Shown piece by piece: positions 16,535 to 25,072 of a stretch of DNA of 64,000 nt. The DNA comes from Comamonadaceae bacterium OS-1 (GTDB lineage Bacteria; Pseudomonadota; Gammaproteobacteria; Burkholderiales; Burkholderiaceae_C). The DNA lies in NCBI GenBank assembly GCA_027923965.1, contig AP026969.1:4154001-4218000 (forward strand). Reading direction: 5' to 3'. The position numbers and the translations under genes were made by a program. The notes under the pieces are model-generated. The model had not been told where the DNA came from. It saw nothing but the letters and a program-made list of their open reading frames with translations, and searched no databases. How positions within the stretch are numbered: position 1 is the first letter of the stretch; every line of letters starts with the position of its first letter.

Positions 16535-18037
16535 GTGATCACCGAACTTGAATTCAAAAGCCTGGCCCAGGACGGGTACAACCGCATCCCCTTGATGTTA
16601 GAGGCCTTCGCCGACCTGGAAACCCCGCTCTCGCTCTACCTCAAGCTGGCCCACACCCGCAATGGGGGCGCGTACAGCTTCCTGCTGGAGTCGGTGGTGG
16701 GTGGCGAACGCTTTGGCCGCTACAGCTTCATCGGCCTGCCCGCCCGCAGCTTTCTGCGCGCCAGCGGCTTTGGGGCTGCTGCCACAACCGAAGTGGTGCG
16801 CGACGGCGTGGTGGTGGAAACCCACCAGGGCAACCCGCTGGACTTCATCGAGGCCTACCAGAAGCGCTTCAAGGTGGCGCTGCGCCCCGGCCTGCCGCGC
16901 TTCTGCGGTGGCCTGGCGGGCTACTTTGGCTACGACGCGGTGCGCTACATCGAGAAAAAGCTCGAAGCCAGCTGCCCGCCCGACACCCTGGGTTGCCCCG
17001 ACATCATGCTGCTGCAATGCGAAGAGCTGGCGGTGATTGACAACCTGTCGGGCAAGCTGTACCTCATCGTCTACGCCGATCCGACCCAGCCCGAGGCGTA
17101 TTCCAGCGCCAAAAAGCGCCTGCGCGAGCTCAAAGAGCAGCTCAAATATTCCGTCAGCGCGCCCATCGTCAAGCCCACCCAAAGCCACCCCACCGAGCGC
17201 GAATTTGCCAAGGCCGACTACATCGCTGCGGTGGAGCGCGCCAAGGAACTGATTGCCGGTGGCGACTTCATGCAGGTGCAGGTGGGCCAGCGCATCAAGA
17301 AGCGCTACACCGAGTCGCCCCTGTCGCTGTACCGGGCACTGCGGGCGCTGAACCCTTCGCCCTACATGTTCTTCTACAACATGGGCGACTTCCATGTGGT
17401 GGCCGCCTCGCCCGAAATCCTGGTGCGCCAGGAATCCATGGCCAACGGCGAGCAAAAGGTCACCATCCGCCCCCTGGCAGGCACCCGCCCCCGTGCTTCC
17501 TCACCCGAGCAGGACAAGCTGGTGGAAGCCGAGCTCATCGCCGACCCCAAGGAGCGCGCCGAGCACGTGATGCTGATCGACCTGGCCCGCAACGACATCG
17601 GCCGCATTGCCAAGATCGGCTCGGTCAAGGTCACCGAAGCCTTTGCGGTGGAGCGCTACAGCCATGTGATGCACATCGTCAGCAACGTGGAAGGCACGCT
17701 GCTCGACGGCATGAGCGCCATCGACGTGCTCAAGGCCACCTTCCCCGCGGGCACGCTGACCGGTGCGCCCAAGGTCCATGCCATGGAGCTGATCGACCAG
17801 CTGGAGCCCACCAAGCGCGGCCTGTACGGTGGTGCTTGCGGCTACATCAGCTATGCAGGCGACATGGACGTGGCCATCACTATCCGCACCGGCATCATCA
17901 AGAACCAGACCCTGTACGTGCAGGCCGCCGCTGGCGTGGTGGCCGACTCGGTGCCCGAGCTGGAATGGAAAGAAACCGAAGCCAAAGCCCGCGCCCTGCT
18001 GCGCGCCAGCGAACTGGTGGAAGAAGGTTTGGAGTGA
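16535..18037 (+). CDS. trpE: Anthranilate synthase component I
   Basis: TrpE converts chorismate to anthranilate using ammonia channelled from TrpG. The 500-residue protein contains a Trp-binding N-terminal region (GRYSFIGLPAR) and the chorismate-binding core: GGDFMQVQVGQR, SPYMFFYN, ASPEILVR, IRPLAGTRPR, the ELIADPKERAEHVMLIDLARND block and FPAGTLTGAPKVHAMELID. It starts with GTG (16535-16537) preceded by AAAGG. Its stop codon overlaps the GTG of the nuclease gene in GTGA, so that gene is translationally coupled. A candidate Trp leader peptide lies 130 bases upstream. Confidence 0.97.
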   Translation: MITELEFKSLAQDGYNRIPLMLEAFADLETPLSLYLKLAHTRNGGAYSFLLESVVGGERFGRYSFIGLPARSFLRASGFGAAATTEVVRDGVVVETHQGNPLDFIEAYQKRFKVALRPGLPRFCGGLAGYFGYDAVRYIEKKLEASCPPDTLGCPDIMLLQCEELAVIDNLSGKLYLIVYADPTQPEAYSSAKKRLRELKEQLKYSVSAPIVKPTQSHPTEREFAKADYIAAVERAKELIAGGDFMQVQVGQRIKKRYTESPLSLYRALRALNPSPYMFFYNMGDFHVVAASPEILVRQESMANGEQKVTIRPLAGTRPRASSPEQDKLVEAELIADPKERAEHVMLIDLARNDIGRIAKIGSVKVTEAFAVERYSHVMHIVSNVEGTLLDGMSAIDVLKATFPAGTLTGAPKVHAMELIDQLEPTKRGLYGGACGYISYAGDMDVAITIRTGIIKNQTLYVQAAAGVVADSVPELEWKETEAKARALLRASELVEEGLE

Positions 18038-19215
18038 GCTCGCCTGCCCTGCTCGAATTCAAAGAGCTGGTCCAATCCATCGTCCATGTGCACCAGGAAC
18101 TAGGGGCGCAAGCCGCGCGCGCCGTCAACCTGAGCCTGACGCTGCGCAACTGGATGATTGGCTATTACATCGATGCCTTCGAGCTGCGCGGAGCCGACCG
18201 TGCGGACTATGGCGACCAGCTGTTTGCCAATCTGTCGCGCGAACTCACAGCCGCCCGCCTGAGCAACTGCGACAAACGCCAGCTTTACCGCTACCTGCGG
18301 CTGTTTCGCACCTACCCGCAGATTGTGGGGACGCTGTCCCCACAATTGAAAAATCTGCTGCCATGGGCTGGCCCGACCGAAATGCATTCCCAGAAAGTGG
18401 TGACAGCGTCCCCACAATTGGCAGCAGACGCACTGGTGGCCCAGTTTTCATACAGCCACCTGGAGCTGCTGGTGGATGTGGAAGACGACCTCAAAAGGTA
18501 CTTTTTTGAGGTCGAATGCTTGCGCGGCCATTGGTCGGTACGTGAACTCAAGCGGCAAATCGCCAGTTTGTATTACGAGCGTAGCGGCCTCTCCACCAAC
18601 AAAAACCTGCTCTCTGCCCAGGTGCAAAGCCAGGCAGAGCAGAGTGCCGTCACGCTGAATGTGCGCGACCCCTATGTTTTTGAGTTTCTGGGTATCAAAC
18701 CCCAAGAGGTGATGCACGAGTCGGCCCTGGAAGATGCCATTTTGGGCAACCTGCAAGACTTCCTGCTGGAGCTGGGCCACGGTTTTTGCTTTGAGGCGCG
18801 CCAGAAACGGCTCTTGATTGGCAGCGAACACTTCTTTGTGGACCTGGTTTTCTACCACCGCATCCTGAAATGCCACGTGCTGATCGAGCTAAAAACCGGC
18901 AACTTTAGCCACGAAAACATCGGCCAGCTCAACACCTATGTCAGTTGGTACAAGCAAAACATGGTGCAGGAAGGCGACAACCCGCCCATTGGTATTTTGC
19001 TGTGCACGCAGAAAAACCAGCCTTTGGTGGAGTACGCCCTGGCAGGCATGGACAACCAATTATTCGTATCCAAATACCAGCTCGGCCTGCCCAAGCGCGA
19101 AGAGATGGAGCGCTTTCTGACCAACACACTGCGCGAAGCGGAGGTGGCAGACAGCCCTGCCCCCGACCTTCCACACCATGCACACCCCATTTCCACGTCA
19201 CGGAGCCCCTCATGA
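18034..19215 (+). CDS. DUF1016/YhcG-family PD-(D/E)XK nuclease inside the trp operon
   Basis: This 393-residue protein matches the YhcG (DUF1016) family: an N-terminal alpha-helical DNA-binding half ([33 protein letters not shown]) and a C-terminal PD-(D/E)XK nuclease fold. The catalytic motif is visible as Asp270 in FFVDLVFYH and Glu285-x-Lys287 in VLIELKTG, followed by [13 protein letters not shown]. Homologues are often linked to restriction or defence loci. The GTG start overlaps the trpE stop (GTGA), and its own stop overlaps the trpG start (ATGA), so it is locked into trp translation. A REP-like palindrome lies in frame at residues 97-105. Its role in this operon is unknown. Confidence 0.88.
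   Translation: MSSPALLEFKELVQSIVHVHQELGAQAARAVNLSLTLRNWMIGYYIDAFELRGADRADYGDQLFANLSRELTAARLSNCDKRQLYRYLRLFRTYPQIVGTLSPQLKNLLPWAGPTEMHSQKVVTASPQLAADALVAQFSYSHLELLVDVEDDLKRYFFEVECLRGHWSVRELKRQIASLYYERSGLSTNKNLLSAQVQSQAEQSAVTLNVRDPYVFEFLGIKPQEVMHESALEDAILGNLQDFLLELGHGFCFEARQKRLLIGSEHFFVDLVFYHRILKCHVLIELKTGNFSHENIGQLNTYVSWYKQNMVQEGDNPPIGILLCTQKNQPLVEYALAGMDNQLFVSKYQLGLPKREEMERFLTNTLREAEVADSPAPDLPHHAHPISTSRSPS
18322..18346. repeat. REP-like palindrome inside the nuclease gene
   Basis: Two perfect 11 bp arms (ATTGTGGGGAC and GTCCCCACAAT) flank GCT. The sequence is read in frame as part of [11 protein letters not shown] related half-copy lies 60 bases downstream at 18403-18420. Confidence 0.8.
18403..18420. 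repeat. Half copy of the REP-like palindrome
   Basis: ACAGCGTCCCCACAATTG repeats the right half of the palindrome at 18322-18346, with GTCCCCACAATTG identical. It encodes TASPQL, echoing TLSPQL of the first copy. Confidence 0.65.
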
Positions 19216-19787
19216 AACTGCTGATGATCGACAACTACGACAGCTTTACCTACAACATCGTCCAGTACTTCGGTGAACTGGGCGCGGATGTGGAGGTGGT
19301 GCGCAACGACGAAATCACGCTCGACGAGATCGCCGCCCGCGCCCCGGACCGGCTGGTGATCTCCCCCGGCCCGTGCTCGCCCAAGGAAGCAGGCATCTCG
19401 GTGGCCGCCATCCAGCACTTCGCGGGCAAACTGCCGATACTGGGCGTGTGCCTGGGGCACCAGGCGATTGGCGCGGCCTTTGGCGGCAGCATCATCCGGG
19501 CGCAGCAGCTGATGCATGGCAAGACCAGCGTCATCACCACCACGCAGCAAGGCGTGTTTGCCGGGCTGCCCGAGCAGTTCACGGTGAACCGCTACCACTC
19601 GCTGTCCATCGAGCGCAGCACCTGCCCGGCCGAGCTGGAAATCACCGCCTGGACCGATGACGGCGAGATCATGGGCGTGCGCCACAAGACGCTGGCCATC
19701 GAGGGCGTGCAGTTCCACCCCGAGTCCATCCTCACCGAGCACGGCCACGCGATGCTGAAGAACTTCCTGGACCAGGGAGCGCGGTAA
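19212..19787 (+). CDS. trpG: Anthranilate synthase component II (glutaminase)
   Basis: TrpG supplies ammonia from glutamine to TrpE. The 191-residue class I amidotransferase has the oxyanion region [11 protein letters not shown], the nucleophile Cys80 in GVCLGHQ, and the His169/Glu171 pair in [13 protein letters not shown]. In some bacteria the same subunit also serves 4-amino-4-deoxychorismate synthase. The ATG overlaps the upstream nuclease stop (ATGA) and its stop overlaps the next ATG (TAATG). Both are signs of coupled translation through the operon. Confidence 0.96.
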   Translation: MKLLMIDNYDSFTYNIVQYFGELGADVEVVRNDEITLDEIAARAPDRLVISPGPCSPKEAGISVAAIQHFAGKLPILGVCLGHQAIGAAFGGSIIRAQQLMHGKTSVITTTQQGVFAGLPEQFTVNRYHSLSIERSTCPAELEITAWTDDGEIMGVRHKTLAIEGVQFHPESILTEHGHAMLKNFLDQGAR

Positions 19788-20455
19788 TGCTGGACGGCTT
19801 GGGCATCAACCACCTGCCGCTGTTCATCCTGTCGGGCTGGCTGCTGAACCTGACCCCGGGGCCGGATGTGTTCTACATCCTGTCCAACGGGCTGCGCGGC
19901 GGCTGGCGCGCGGGCGTGGTGGCGGCCTTCGGCATCACCGCGGGCTGCTTCGTACACATCTTTGCCGCCGCCGTGGGGGTCAGCGCGCTGATCACCGCGT
20001 CGGCCACGGCCTTCACCGTGCTCAAGTGGCTGGGCGCGGCCTACCTGGTGTGGGTGGGCATCCAGATGCTGCGCGCACCCAAACCGACGGACGCTACAGA
20101 TTCAGTAGCTGCTCACGCTCATCCAGCAAGCACAGGCGGCCTAAAAAGCTTGAAGAAAGTTTTTCTGCAAGGCTTTTGGACCAACGCGCTGAACCCCAAG
20201 GTAGCGCTATTCTTTCTGGCCTTTTTGCCGCAGTTCATCACCCCCGGCGCGCAACAGCCCACGCTGGCTTTCCTGCTGCTGGGCCTGCTGTTCAACCTGA
20301 ACGCCGTGCCCATCAACCTGGGCTACGCCCTGCTGGCCGCCTGGGCCGCCCAGCGCATGGGCGCGGTGCGGCGCGGCATGCACTGGCTGGAACGCTGTGC
20401 GGGCGCACTGTTTGTCGGTTTTGGTATCAAACTGGCCCTGTCGGCCAAACCCTGA
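19787..20455 (+). CDS. LysE/RhtB-family amino acid exporter
   Basis: This 222-residue inner-membrane protein has the LysE superfamily pattern: about six hydrophobic helices and the N-terminal [15 protein letters not shown] motif, followed by a basic loop and [22 protein letters not shown]. Members export amino acids such as lysine, threonine, homoserine or aromatic compounds. Its place between trpG and trpD, with a one-base overlap with trpG, suggests export of Trp or a pathway intermediate; this is inference. Residues about 107-121 are encoded by a dispersed palindrome copy and probably extend the loop between helices 3 and 4. Confidence 0.9.
   Translation: MLDGLGINHLPLFILSGWLLNLTPGPDVFYILSNGLRGGWRAGVVAAFGITAGCFVHIFAAAVGVSALITASATAFTVLKWLGAAYLVWVGIQMLRAPKPTDATDSVAAHAHPASTGGLKSLKKVFLQGFWTNALNPKVALFFLAFLPQFITPGAQQPTLAFLLLGLLFNLNAVPINLGYALLAAWAAQRMGAVRRGMHWLERCAGALFVGFGIKLALSAKP
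20104..20149 (+). repeat. Dispersed ~48 bp palindrome, copy 3 (inside the exporter gene)
   Basis: The arms are GTAGCTGCTCACGCTCAT and AGCAAGCACAGGCGGCCTA. It is read in frame as [14 protein letters not shown] within the cytoplasmic loop of the LysE-type exporter. Confidence 0.7.
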
Positions 20456-20460
20456 AAGCA

Positions 20461-21489
20461 ATGAATTCCATGATCACCCCCCAAGAAGCCCTGCAGCGCA
20501 CCATCGAACACCGCGAAATCTTCCACGACGAGATGCTGCACATCATGCGGCTCATCATGCGCGGCGAAATGTCGCCGGTGATGATGGCCGCGCTGATCAC
20601 CGGCCTGCGCGTGAAGAAGGAAACCATCGGCGAAATCACCGCCGCCGCCCAGGTGATGCGCGAATACTCCACCAAGGTCTTTGTTGCCGACAAAACCCAT
20701 CTGGTGGACATCGTCGGCACCGGTGGCGACGGCTCGCACACCTTCAACATCTCCACCTGCTCCATGTTTGTGGCCGCCGCCGCCGGGGCCAAGGTCAGCA
20801 AGCACGGCGGGCGCAGCGTCAGCAGCAAAAGCGGCAGCGCCGACGTGCTCGAAAGCCTGGGGGTCAACATCAACCTGCCGCCGGAGCGCATCGCCCAGTG
20901 CGTAGCCGAGGTCGGCATCGGCTTCATGTTCGCCCCCAACCACCACCCGGCCATGAAAAACGTGGCCCCGGTGCGCAAGGAAATGGGCGTGCGCACCCTG
21001 TTCAACATCCTCGGCCCCCTGACCAACCCCGCCGACGCGCCCAACATTCTGATGGGCGTGTTCCACCCCGATCTGGTCGGCATCCAGGTGCGCGCCCTGC
21101 AGCGCCTGGGCGCCGAACACGCGCTGGTGGTTTACGGCAAAGACGGCATGGACGAAGTCAGCCTGGGTGCGGCCACCGTGGTGGGCGAGCTGAAGAACGG
21201 CGAAATCAGCGAATACGAAATCCACCCCGAAGATTTCGGCATGACCATGGCCAGCCACCGCAACCTGCGCGTGGAAACCCCCGAGCAGTCCAAAGCCATG
21301 CTGCTGGGCGTGCTGGACAACGACCACGGCGCGGCGCGGGATATCGTCATCCTTAACGCCGGAGCTACGCTGTATGCCGCCAATGTGGCCGACTCCATGG
21401 CCGCTGGCCTGGTGCTGGCGCGTAAGGCGATTGAGTCGGGCGCTGCCAAAGCCAAATTGCAGGCACTGGTCGACGCCACGGCGGGCTAG
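20461..21489 (+). CDS. trpD: Anthranilate phosphoribosyltransferase
   Basis: TrpD transfers the phosphoribosyl group from PRPP to anthranilate. The 342-residue protein carries the PRPP-binding GTGGD motif (residues 86-90, in [17 protein letters not shown]), the [18 protein letters not shown] block, [21 protein letters not shown] and [13 protein letters not shown], all diagnostic. Two ATGs (20461 and 20470) are usable; the first follows the exporter stop by five bases. trpC does not follow: the next gene is convergent, so the cluster ends here. Confidence 0.97.
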   Translation: MNSMITPQEALQRTIEHREIFHDEMLHIMRLIMRGEMSPVMMAALITGLRVKKETIGEITAAAQVMREYSTKVFVADKTHLVDIVGTGGDGSHTFNISTCSMFVAAAAGAKVSKHGGRSVSSKSGSADVLESLGVNINLPPERIAQCVAEVGIGFMFAPNHHPAMKNVAPVRKEMGVRTLFNILGPLTNPADAPNILMGVFHPDLVGIQVRALQRLGAEHALVVYGKDGMDEVSLGAATVVGELKNGEISEYEIHPEDFGMTMASHRNLRVETPEQSKAMLLGVLDNDHGAARDIVILNAGATLYAANVADSMAAGLVLARKAIESGAAKAKLQALVDATAG

Positions 21490-21501
21490 AAAAGCACCCA
21501 A

Positions 21502-21519
21502 CCCGGCCCAGCTGCCGGG
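21502..21519 (-). terminator. Possible terminator between trpD and the DUF2189 gene
   Basis: CCCGGC and GCCGGG form a 6 bp GC stem around CCAGCT in the convergent gap. On the minus strand it is followed by TTGGGTGCTTTT, so the T run is offset. Confidence 0.4.
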
Positions 21520-21523
21520 CTAC

Positions 21524-22369
21524 TCAGTTGCCCGCAGCCCCCGGCTCGGCCCAGCGCACGGCGCGCCGGTAGGCATGCCAACTCGCATGCCCCAGCCAGG
21601 GACCGACCGCCAGCAGCCCCACACTCCAAGGCAGCAGCATCGCCCCCAGCAACAGGGCGATGATGAGCACGCCCCAGAACAGCATGGTCAGGGGGTTCGA
21701 GGTAACCACCTGGAAGCTGGTGATGGCGGCGGTGATGGCATCGGTATCGCGGTCCAGCACCATGGGGATGGATACCACGCAAAAGGCGTACACCAGCCCG
21801 GCAAAGACGCTGCCCACCACCAGATACGTCGCCAGGAACTGCCAGTTATCGGGGCTGAAGACGGCTTGCAGTACGTTGGCGGTAGACGGCATGCCTGTGT
21901 GGAAGAACACCGCAAACACCACCAGCGAGGCCCGGCCCCACAGCAACTCCAGCACCATCAGCACCAGGACCAGCATCGCCATGCTGCGGATGTGCGCGTC
22001 CCAGCAGGTGATGGAGGCGCCCAGTTCGGGGACCAGGCCCGCCTCGCGGCGGCGGCTGACCTCATACAAGCCCATGGCCAAAAACGGCCCCACCAAAAAG
22101 CAGCCGGAAACGATGGACATGGTGTATTCGGGCTGGTGCTGGAATACCGCCGCCAGCACCACCGCCATCATCCAGAAACACAGGCCGTAAAACAGCGCAA
22201 TGCCCTTGGCCGCCAGCAGGTCGCGCCCGCCGGCGGCCAGCCAGCGCAGGGGGTCGGCCAGGCCCAGCGCCACGATGTCGCGGCGGGGCGCGGTGCTGGG
22301 CGGCGGCACGTAGGGCACATAGCCGTTGGGCGCAGGGGTGGCGGATTCGGTATCGGGCAAGGGTTGCAT
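21524..22369 (-). CDS. DUF2189-type integral membrane protein
   Basis: This 281-residue protein has about six hydrophobic helices. They include ALFYGLCFWMMAVVLAAVF, SIVSGCFLVGPFLAMGLYE and FLATYLVVGSVFAGLVYAFC, plus the segment SIPMVLDRDTDAITAAITSFQVV seen in DUF2189 proteins. The family is common in proteobacteria and its function is unknown. The start MQPLPDTES (22369) leaves a short Pro-rich cytoplasmic N-terminus. Earlier in-frame starts would add a segment with no family likeness. It is convergent with trpD. Confidence 0.75.
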   Translation of the reverse strand: MQPLPDTESATPAPNGYVPYVPPPSTAPRRDIVALGLADPLRWLAAGGRDLLAAKGIALFYGLCFWMMAVVLAAVFQHQPEYTMSIVSGCFLVGPFLAMGLYEVSRRREAGLVPELGASITCWDAHIRSMAMLVLVLMVLELLWGRASLVVFAVFFHTGMPSTANVLQAVFSPDNWQFLATYLVVGSVFAGLVYAFCVVSIPMVLDRDTDAITAAITSFQVVTSNPLTMLFWGVLIIALLLGAMLLPWSVGLLAVGPWLGHASWHAYRRAVRWAEPGAAGN

Positions 22370-22509
22370 CGCGTGGGGTTGGCCGGTGGAAATACCGTAC
22401 CAGTATGGGCAGCCGGCGCCGTCCCCGTCAATCCGGGCTTGCGCGGGACTGGCCAGGGTGCGAAGCCACTCTCCTTTTAAGCAAAATATGCCGCCATCGT
22501 CCATCCATA

Positions 22510-22537
22510 GAGCGTGAGCAGCTATTCAATAAATAGC
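22510..22537 (-). repeat. Partial copy of the dispersed palindrome
   Basis: On the minus strand it reads GAATAGCTGCTCACGCT, the left arm only, in the gap between DUF2189 and doxX. The right arm is missing. Confidence 0.45.
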
Positions 22538-22543
22538 AGATCA

Positions 22544-23032
22544 TCACACCCAGCGCCGCGCTAGCCACGCATCCACCGAAATCTTCCCAGGCCCCTGCGC
22601 TACCAAATACAGCAGCAGCGCCGCCCAGGTGCCGTGGGTGGGGTAGGCGTCGGGGTAGACGAAGAGCTGGATGGTCAGCGTCATGCCCAGCAGGCCCAGG
22701 GCCGACAGGCGTGTGGCAATGCCCAGCAGCAGCAGGATGGGAAAGAAATGCTCGGCGCTGGCGGCCAGGGTGGCGGCCAGTTCGGGGGGCAGCAGGGGCA
22801 GCTTGTACTCCTGCTGGAACAGCGCCACGGCCGAGTCCGACAGGTGCGGCCAGCCCAGGTGGAACTCGCCGCCCACGAGGTCGATAGCCAGGCCCTCGAC
22901 CTTGGTCTGGCCGGATTTCCAGAACACGGCGGCGATGGAGAACCGGGCCAGCAAGGCGATCAGCGAGTGGGGGATGCACGCGCAGATCGCGATGAAACGG
23001 CGTATGGGGGAAATGTCAGAGGTGGTAGTCAT
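22544..23032 (-). CDS. DoxX-family membrane protein of the bufferin operon
   Basis: This 162-residue DoxX-type protein has four hydrophobic helices (LIALLARFSIAAVFWKSGQ, FPILLLLGIATRLSALGLLGM and others). A DoxX gene is the usual last member of bufferin/HvfA operons, and here it overlaps bufC by 17 bases. DoxX proteins are thought to be small quinone-linked or redox membrane subunits; the role in bufferin maturation or copper stress is not settled. I see no terminator directly after it. Confidence 0.88.
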   Translation of the reverse strand: MTTTSDISPIRRFIAICACIPHSLIALLARFSIAAVFWKSGQTKVEGLAIDLVGGEFHLGWPHLSDSAVALFQQEYKLPLLPPELAATLAASAEHFFPILLLLGIATRLSALGLLGMTLTIQLFVYPDAYPTHGTWAALLLYLVAQGPGKISVDAWLARRWV

Positions 23033-23786
23033 GGGGTTCTCCGGTCGAAATGCGGGTGATGAGGTGCTGGCGGATCAAAAGGGCCAGGGTGGCGGGCAGG
23101 TCCAGGGTGGGATGGTTGCTGGCGGCTACCAGCAGGCTGTTGCCCTGCTGCAGCGCGGCGATGAATGCCCCGGCGGCGGCAGGCACTTCCACCACCTCCA
23201 CGTCCAGCCCCCGGCGGAACACCAGTGCGGTTTGCGCCTGCGCGGGGTCTACGTCAGCGGCCTGCAGCGCGCCCTCGTGGGCGGCCCAGAGCGAACATAC
23301 GGCGAAGCAGGAAGCCACCACGTACAGCGAAGGATGCAGGTCCAGCCGCAGTTGCGCCAGTTGCTGCGGGTCCGCCAGAGCGGCCTGCAAAGCTTCGGGG
23401 GTCACCGCAGCCATATCGGCAGCGTGGTAGGCGCGCACGCGGCCCATCTCCAGCCGCGCCACGTCGGCCAGGTAGGGCACGCTGGCGGCGAGCCCGAAGC
23501 CCTCCACATACTCGGCAAAGTCTGCGCCGTACCAGGCCATGACGCGGGTGCGCGGCGGATGGGCCTGCACGTACAGCCGGGCCATAGCCCGGAAGAAATC
23601 CACACCCACCAGCTCTTGCACGGCGGGAAAGGTGGCGGCCAGCGCATCAATCAAGGACACCACCACGTTGTTGCGGTAGATGGCAAAGCGCGCGGCGGGG
23701 TCGGAGCCGTTCCACACCCGCAGGCCGGGGGGCGCGGGCAGTGCGGGGTCGCACAAGGCGGCGGCGAAGGTGGCTTGCGAGCTCAT
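23016..23786 (-). CDS. bufC: BufC/HvfC-like partner protein (DUF2063)
   Basis: This 256-residue protein matches the DUF2063 family: an N-terminal all-helical domain with [29 protein letters not shown] and [17 protein letters not shown], and a less conserved C-terminal half. Partners of this type bind the precursor and the DUF692 oxidase and are needed for cysteine modification in related systems. The ATG overlaps the bufB stop (ATGA), so the two are co-translated. Confidence 0.9.
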   Translation of the reverse strand: MSSQATFAAALCDPALPAPPGLRVWNGSDPAARFAIYRNNVVVSLIDALAATFPAVQELVGVDFFRAMARLYVQAHPPRTRVMAWYGADFAEYVEGFGLAASVPYLADVARLEMGRVRAYHAADMAAVTPEALQAALADPQQLAQLRLDLHPSLYVVASCFAVCSLWAAHEGALQAADVDPAQAQTALVFRRGLDVEVVEVPAAAGAFIAALQQGNSLLVAASNHPTLDLPATLALLIRQHLITRISTGEPHDYHL

Positions 23787-24619
23787 GCCAGCGCCTGCAA
23801 ATGGGTTTGGGCCGCCTGCGCCTCGGCCAGTAGCACGGGCAGCGCGGGCACATCGTTGTCGCGCTCAATCAGGGTGGGCACAGGGCCGGTCAGGCCCAGG
23901 GCAAAAGCATACAAATCCCATACCGCCTGGGCCACGGGTGCGCCATGGCTGTCGATCAGCAGCGGGTCGCCTGCGCCGTCCTGCGTCTCGGCAAAACCGG
24001 CCAGGTGGATCTCGCCCACGGCCTGCAGCGGCAGGGCCTGCAGGTAGGCTTGCGCATCGAAATCGTGGTTCACGCTGCTGACATACACGTTGTTCACATC
24101 CAGCAGCAGGCCACAGCCGGTGCGGCGCACCACCTCGCGGATGAAAGCCGCTTCGCTCCAAGTGGAGGCCGTAAATTCCACATAGGTGGCGGGGTTCTCC
24201 AGTAGCATGCGGCGGCGCAGGCGGGTCTGCACCTGGTCGATGTGGTCGCACACGCGCTGCAAGGTGGCGGCGGTGTAGGCCAAGGGCAGAAGGTCGTTGA
24301 GGAACACATCGCCGTGGGTAGACCAGGCCAGGTGCTCAGAAAAAGATTGGGGGGCGTAGCGGTCGAGCAGCACAGCCAGTGCGTCCAGGTGGGTGGTGTC
24401 CAGCGGCGCTTCGGCCCCGATGGACAAGCCCACGCCGTGGATGGACAGCGGATAGCGTTCGCGGATGCGGGCCAGATAGTGGTGCGACGGGCCAGCGGCC
24501 ACCAGGTAGTTTTCGGCATGGACTTCGAAGAAACCCAGGCCGGGTGCGGTGTCCAGAATCTCCCGGATGTGGGCAGATTTAAGGCCGATGCCCACACCGG
24601 GCGGCAAGGATGTGGGCAT
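23783..24619 (-). CDS. bufB: Multinuclear iron oxidase BufB (DUF692/MNIO)
   Basis: MNIO enzymes are TIM-barrel proteins with two or three iron atoms that oxidise cysteines of RiPP precursors. The 278-residue protein has the expected metal-ligand and barrel motifs in order: FEVHAENY (about 31-38), [55 protein letters not shown] and LIERDNDVP. The pairing with a DUF2282-type precursor points to the bufferin branch, which makes copper-binding thiooxazoles, rather than methanobactin. It starts 19 bases after bufA1 with an AAGG site and overlaps bufC. Confidence 0.92.
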   Translation of the reverse strand: MPTSLPPGVGIGLKSAHIREILDTAPGLGFFEVHAENYLVAAGPSHHYLARIRERYPLSIHGVGLSIGAEAPLDTTHLDALAVLLDRYAPQSFSEHLAWSTHGDVFLNDLLPLAYTAATLQRVCDHIDQVQTRLRRRMLLENPATYVEFTASTWSEAAFIREVVRRTGCGLLLDVNNVYVSSVNHDFDAQAYLQALPLQAVGEIHLAGFAETQDGAGDPLLIDSHGAPVAQAVWDLYAFALGLTGPVPTLIERDNDVPALPVLLAEAQAAQTHLQALA

Positions 24620-24638
24620 GGCGGGCCTTGGACAGTGT

Positions 24639-24941
24639 TTACATCTTTGCGGGGAAAGCCATCTTCTGGCCCATGCCGGTGGGCGAGCTCATGGACTTCA
24701 TGGTTTCGCAGGTGCCTGCGGGCACGTACTTCCAGGCGTTGGCCTGGTAGTCCATCTTGGCCGTGCCTGCACAGGTGGTGCCTGCGCCAGCGGCACAATC
24801 GTTCTTGCCGGCCATGGCCACGCCGAAGCATTTTTCTTTTTCGTCGGCAGCGGCGGCCGGGGCGGCGGCCATCGCCAGGGCAGAGCCCAGGGCCAGGGCC
24901 AGCACAGCGGTGGAAGCGAAGGATTTGGTGGAAGTCGTCAT
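24639..24941 (-). CDS. bufA1: Bufferin precursor BufA1 (DUF2282)
   Basis: This 100-residue precursor has a Sec signal (about 1-32, ending PAAAA) and a short core with four cysteines: Cys38 (EKCFGV), Cys49 (KNDCAAG), Cys57 (TTCAGT) and Cys78 (GTCETM). The spacing [15 protein letters not shown]...TCAG is that of BufA1 bufferins. In characterised homologues two central cysteines become thiooxazole rings that chelate copper in the periplasm. The signal peptide marks an exported product. It is first in a bufA1-bufB-bufC-doxX operon behind an ECF-type promoter. Confidence 0.92.
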   Translation of the reverse strand: MTTSTKSFASTAVLALALGSALAMAAAPAAAADEKEKCFGVAMAGKNDCAAGAGTTCAGTAKMDYQANAWKYVPAGTCETMKSMSSPTGMGQKMAFPAKM

Positions 24942-24978
24942 GGAAATCTCCGGTTAAAAAAGCACTGAGGGGTTAAAA

Positions 24979-25003
24979 ACAGCAGGGTGTTTCGCCTTGC
25001 TGT
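24979..25003 (-). promoter_or_regulatory. Hairpin in the bufA1 leader
   Basis: ACAGCAAGG and CCCTGCTGT pair with one mismatch around seven bases. On the minus strand TTTTT follows. It lies at the predicted 5' end of the bufA1 message and could stabilise it or attenuate transcription. Confidence 0.4.
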
Positions 25004-25007
25004 GGAG

Positions 25008-25035
25008 TAGTCGAGGGCGGTCAGGCTTTCTTACA
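25008..25035 (-). promoter_or_regulatory. ECF-sigma-type promoter of the bufferin operon
   Basis: On the minus strand TGTAAG (25035-25030), a 16-base spacer and CGACTA (25013-25008) resemble ECF promoters such as SigF-type TGTAAC-N16-CGAATA. SigF controls bufferin genes in Caulobacter. The predicted start is about 60 bases before the bufA1 ATG. Confidence 0.6.
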
Positions 25036-25072
25036 CCGGCTGCGGTTTTTTATTTTTTGATCGAAAGTTCAC

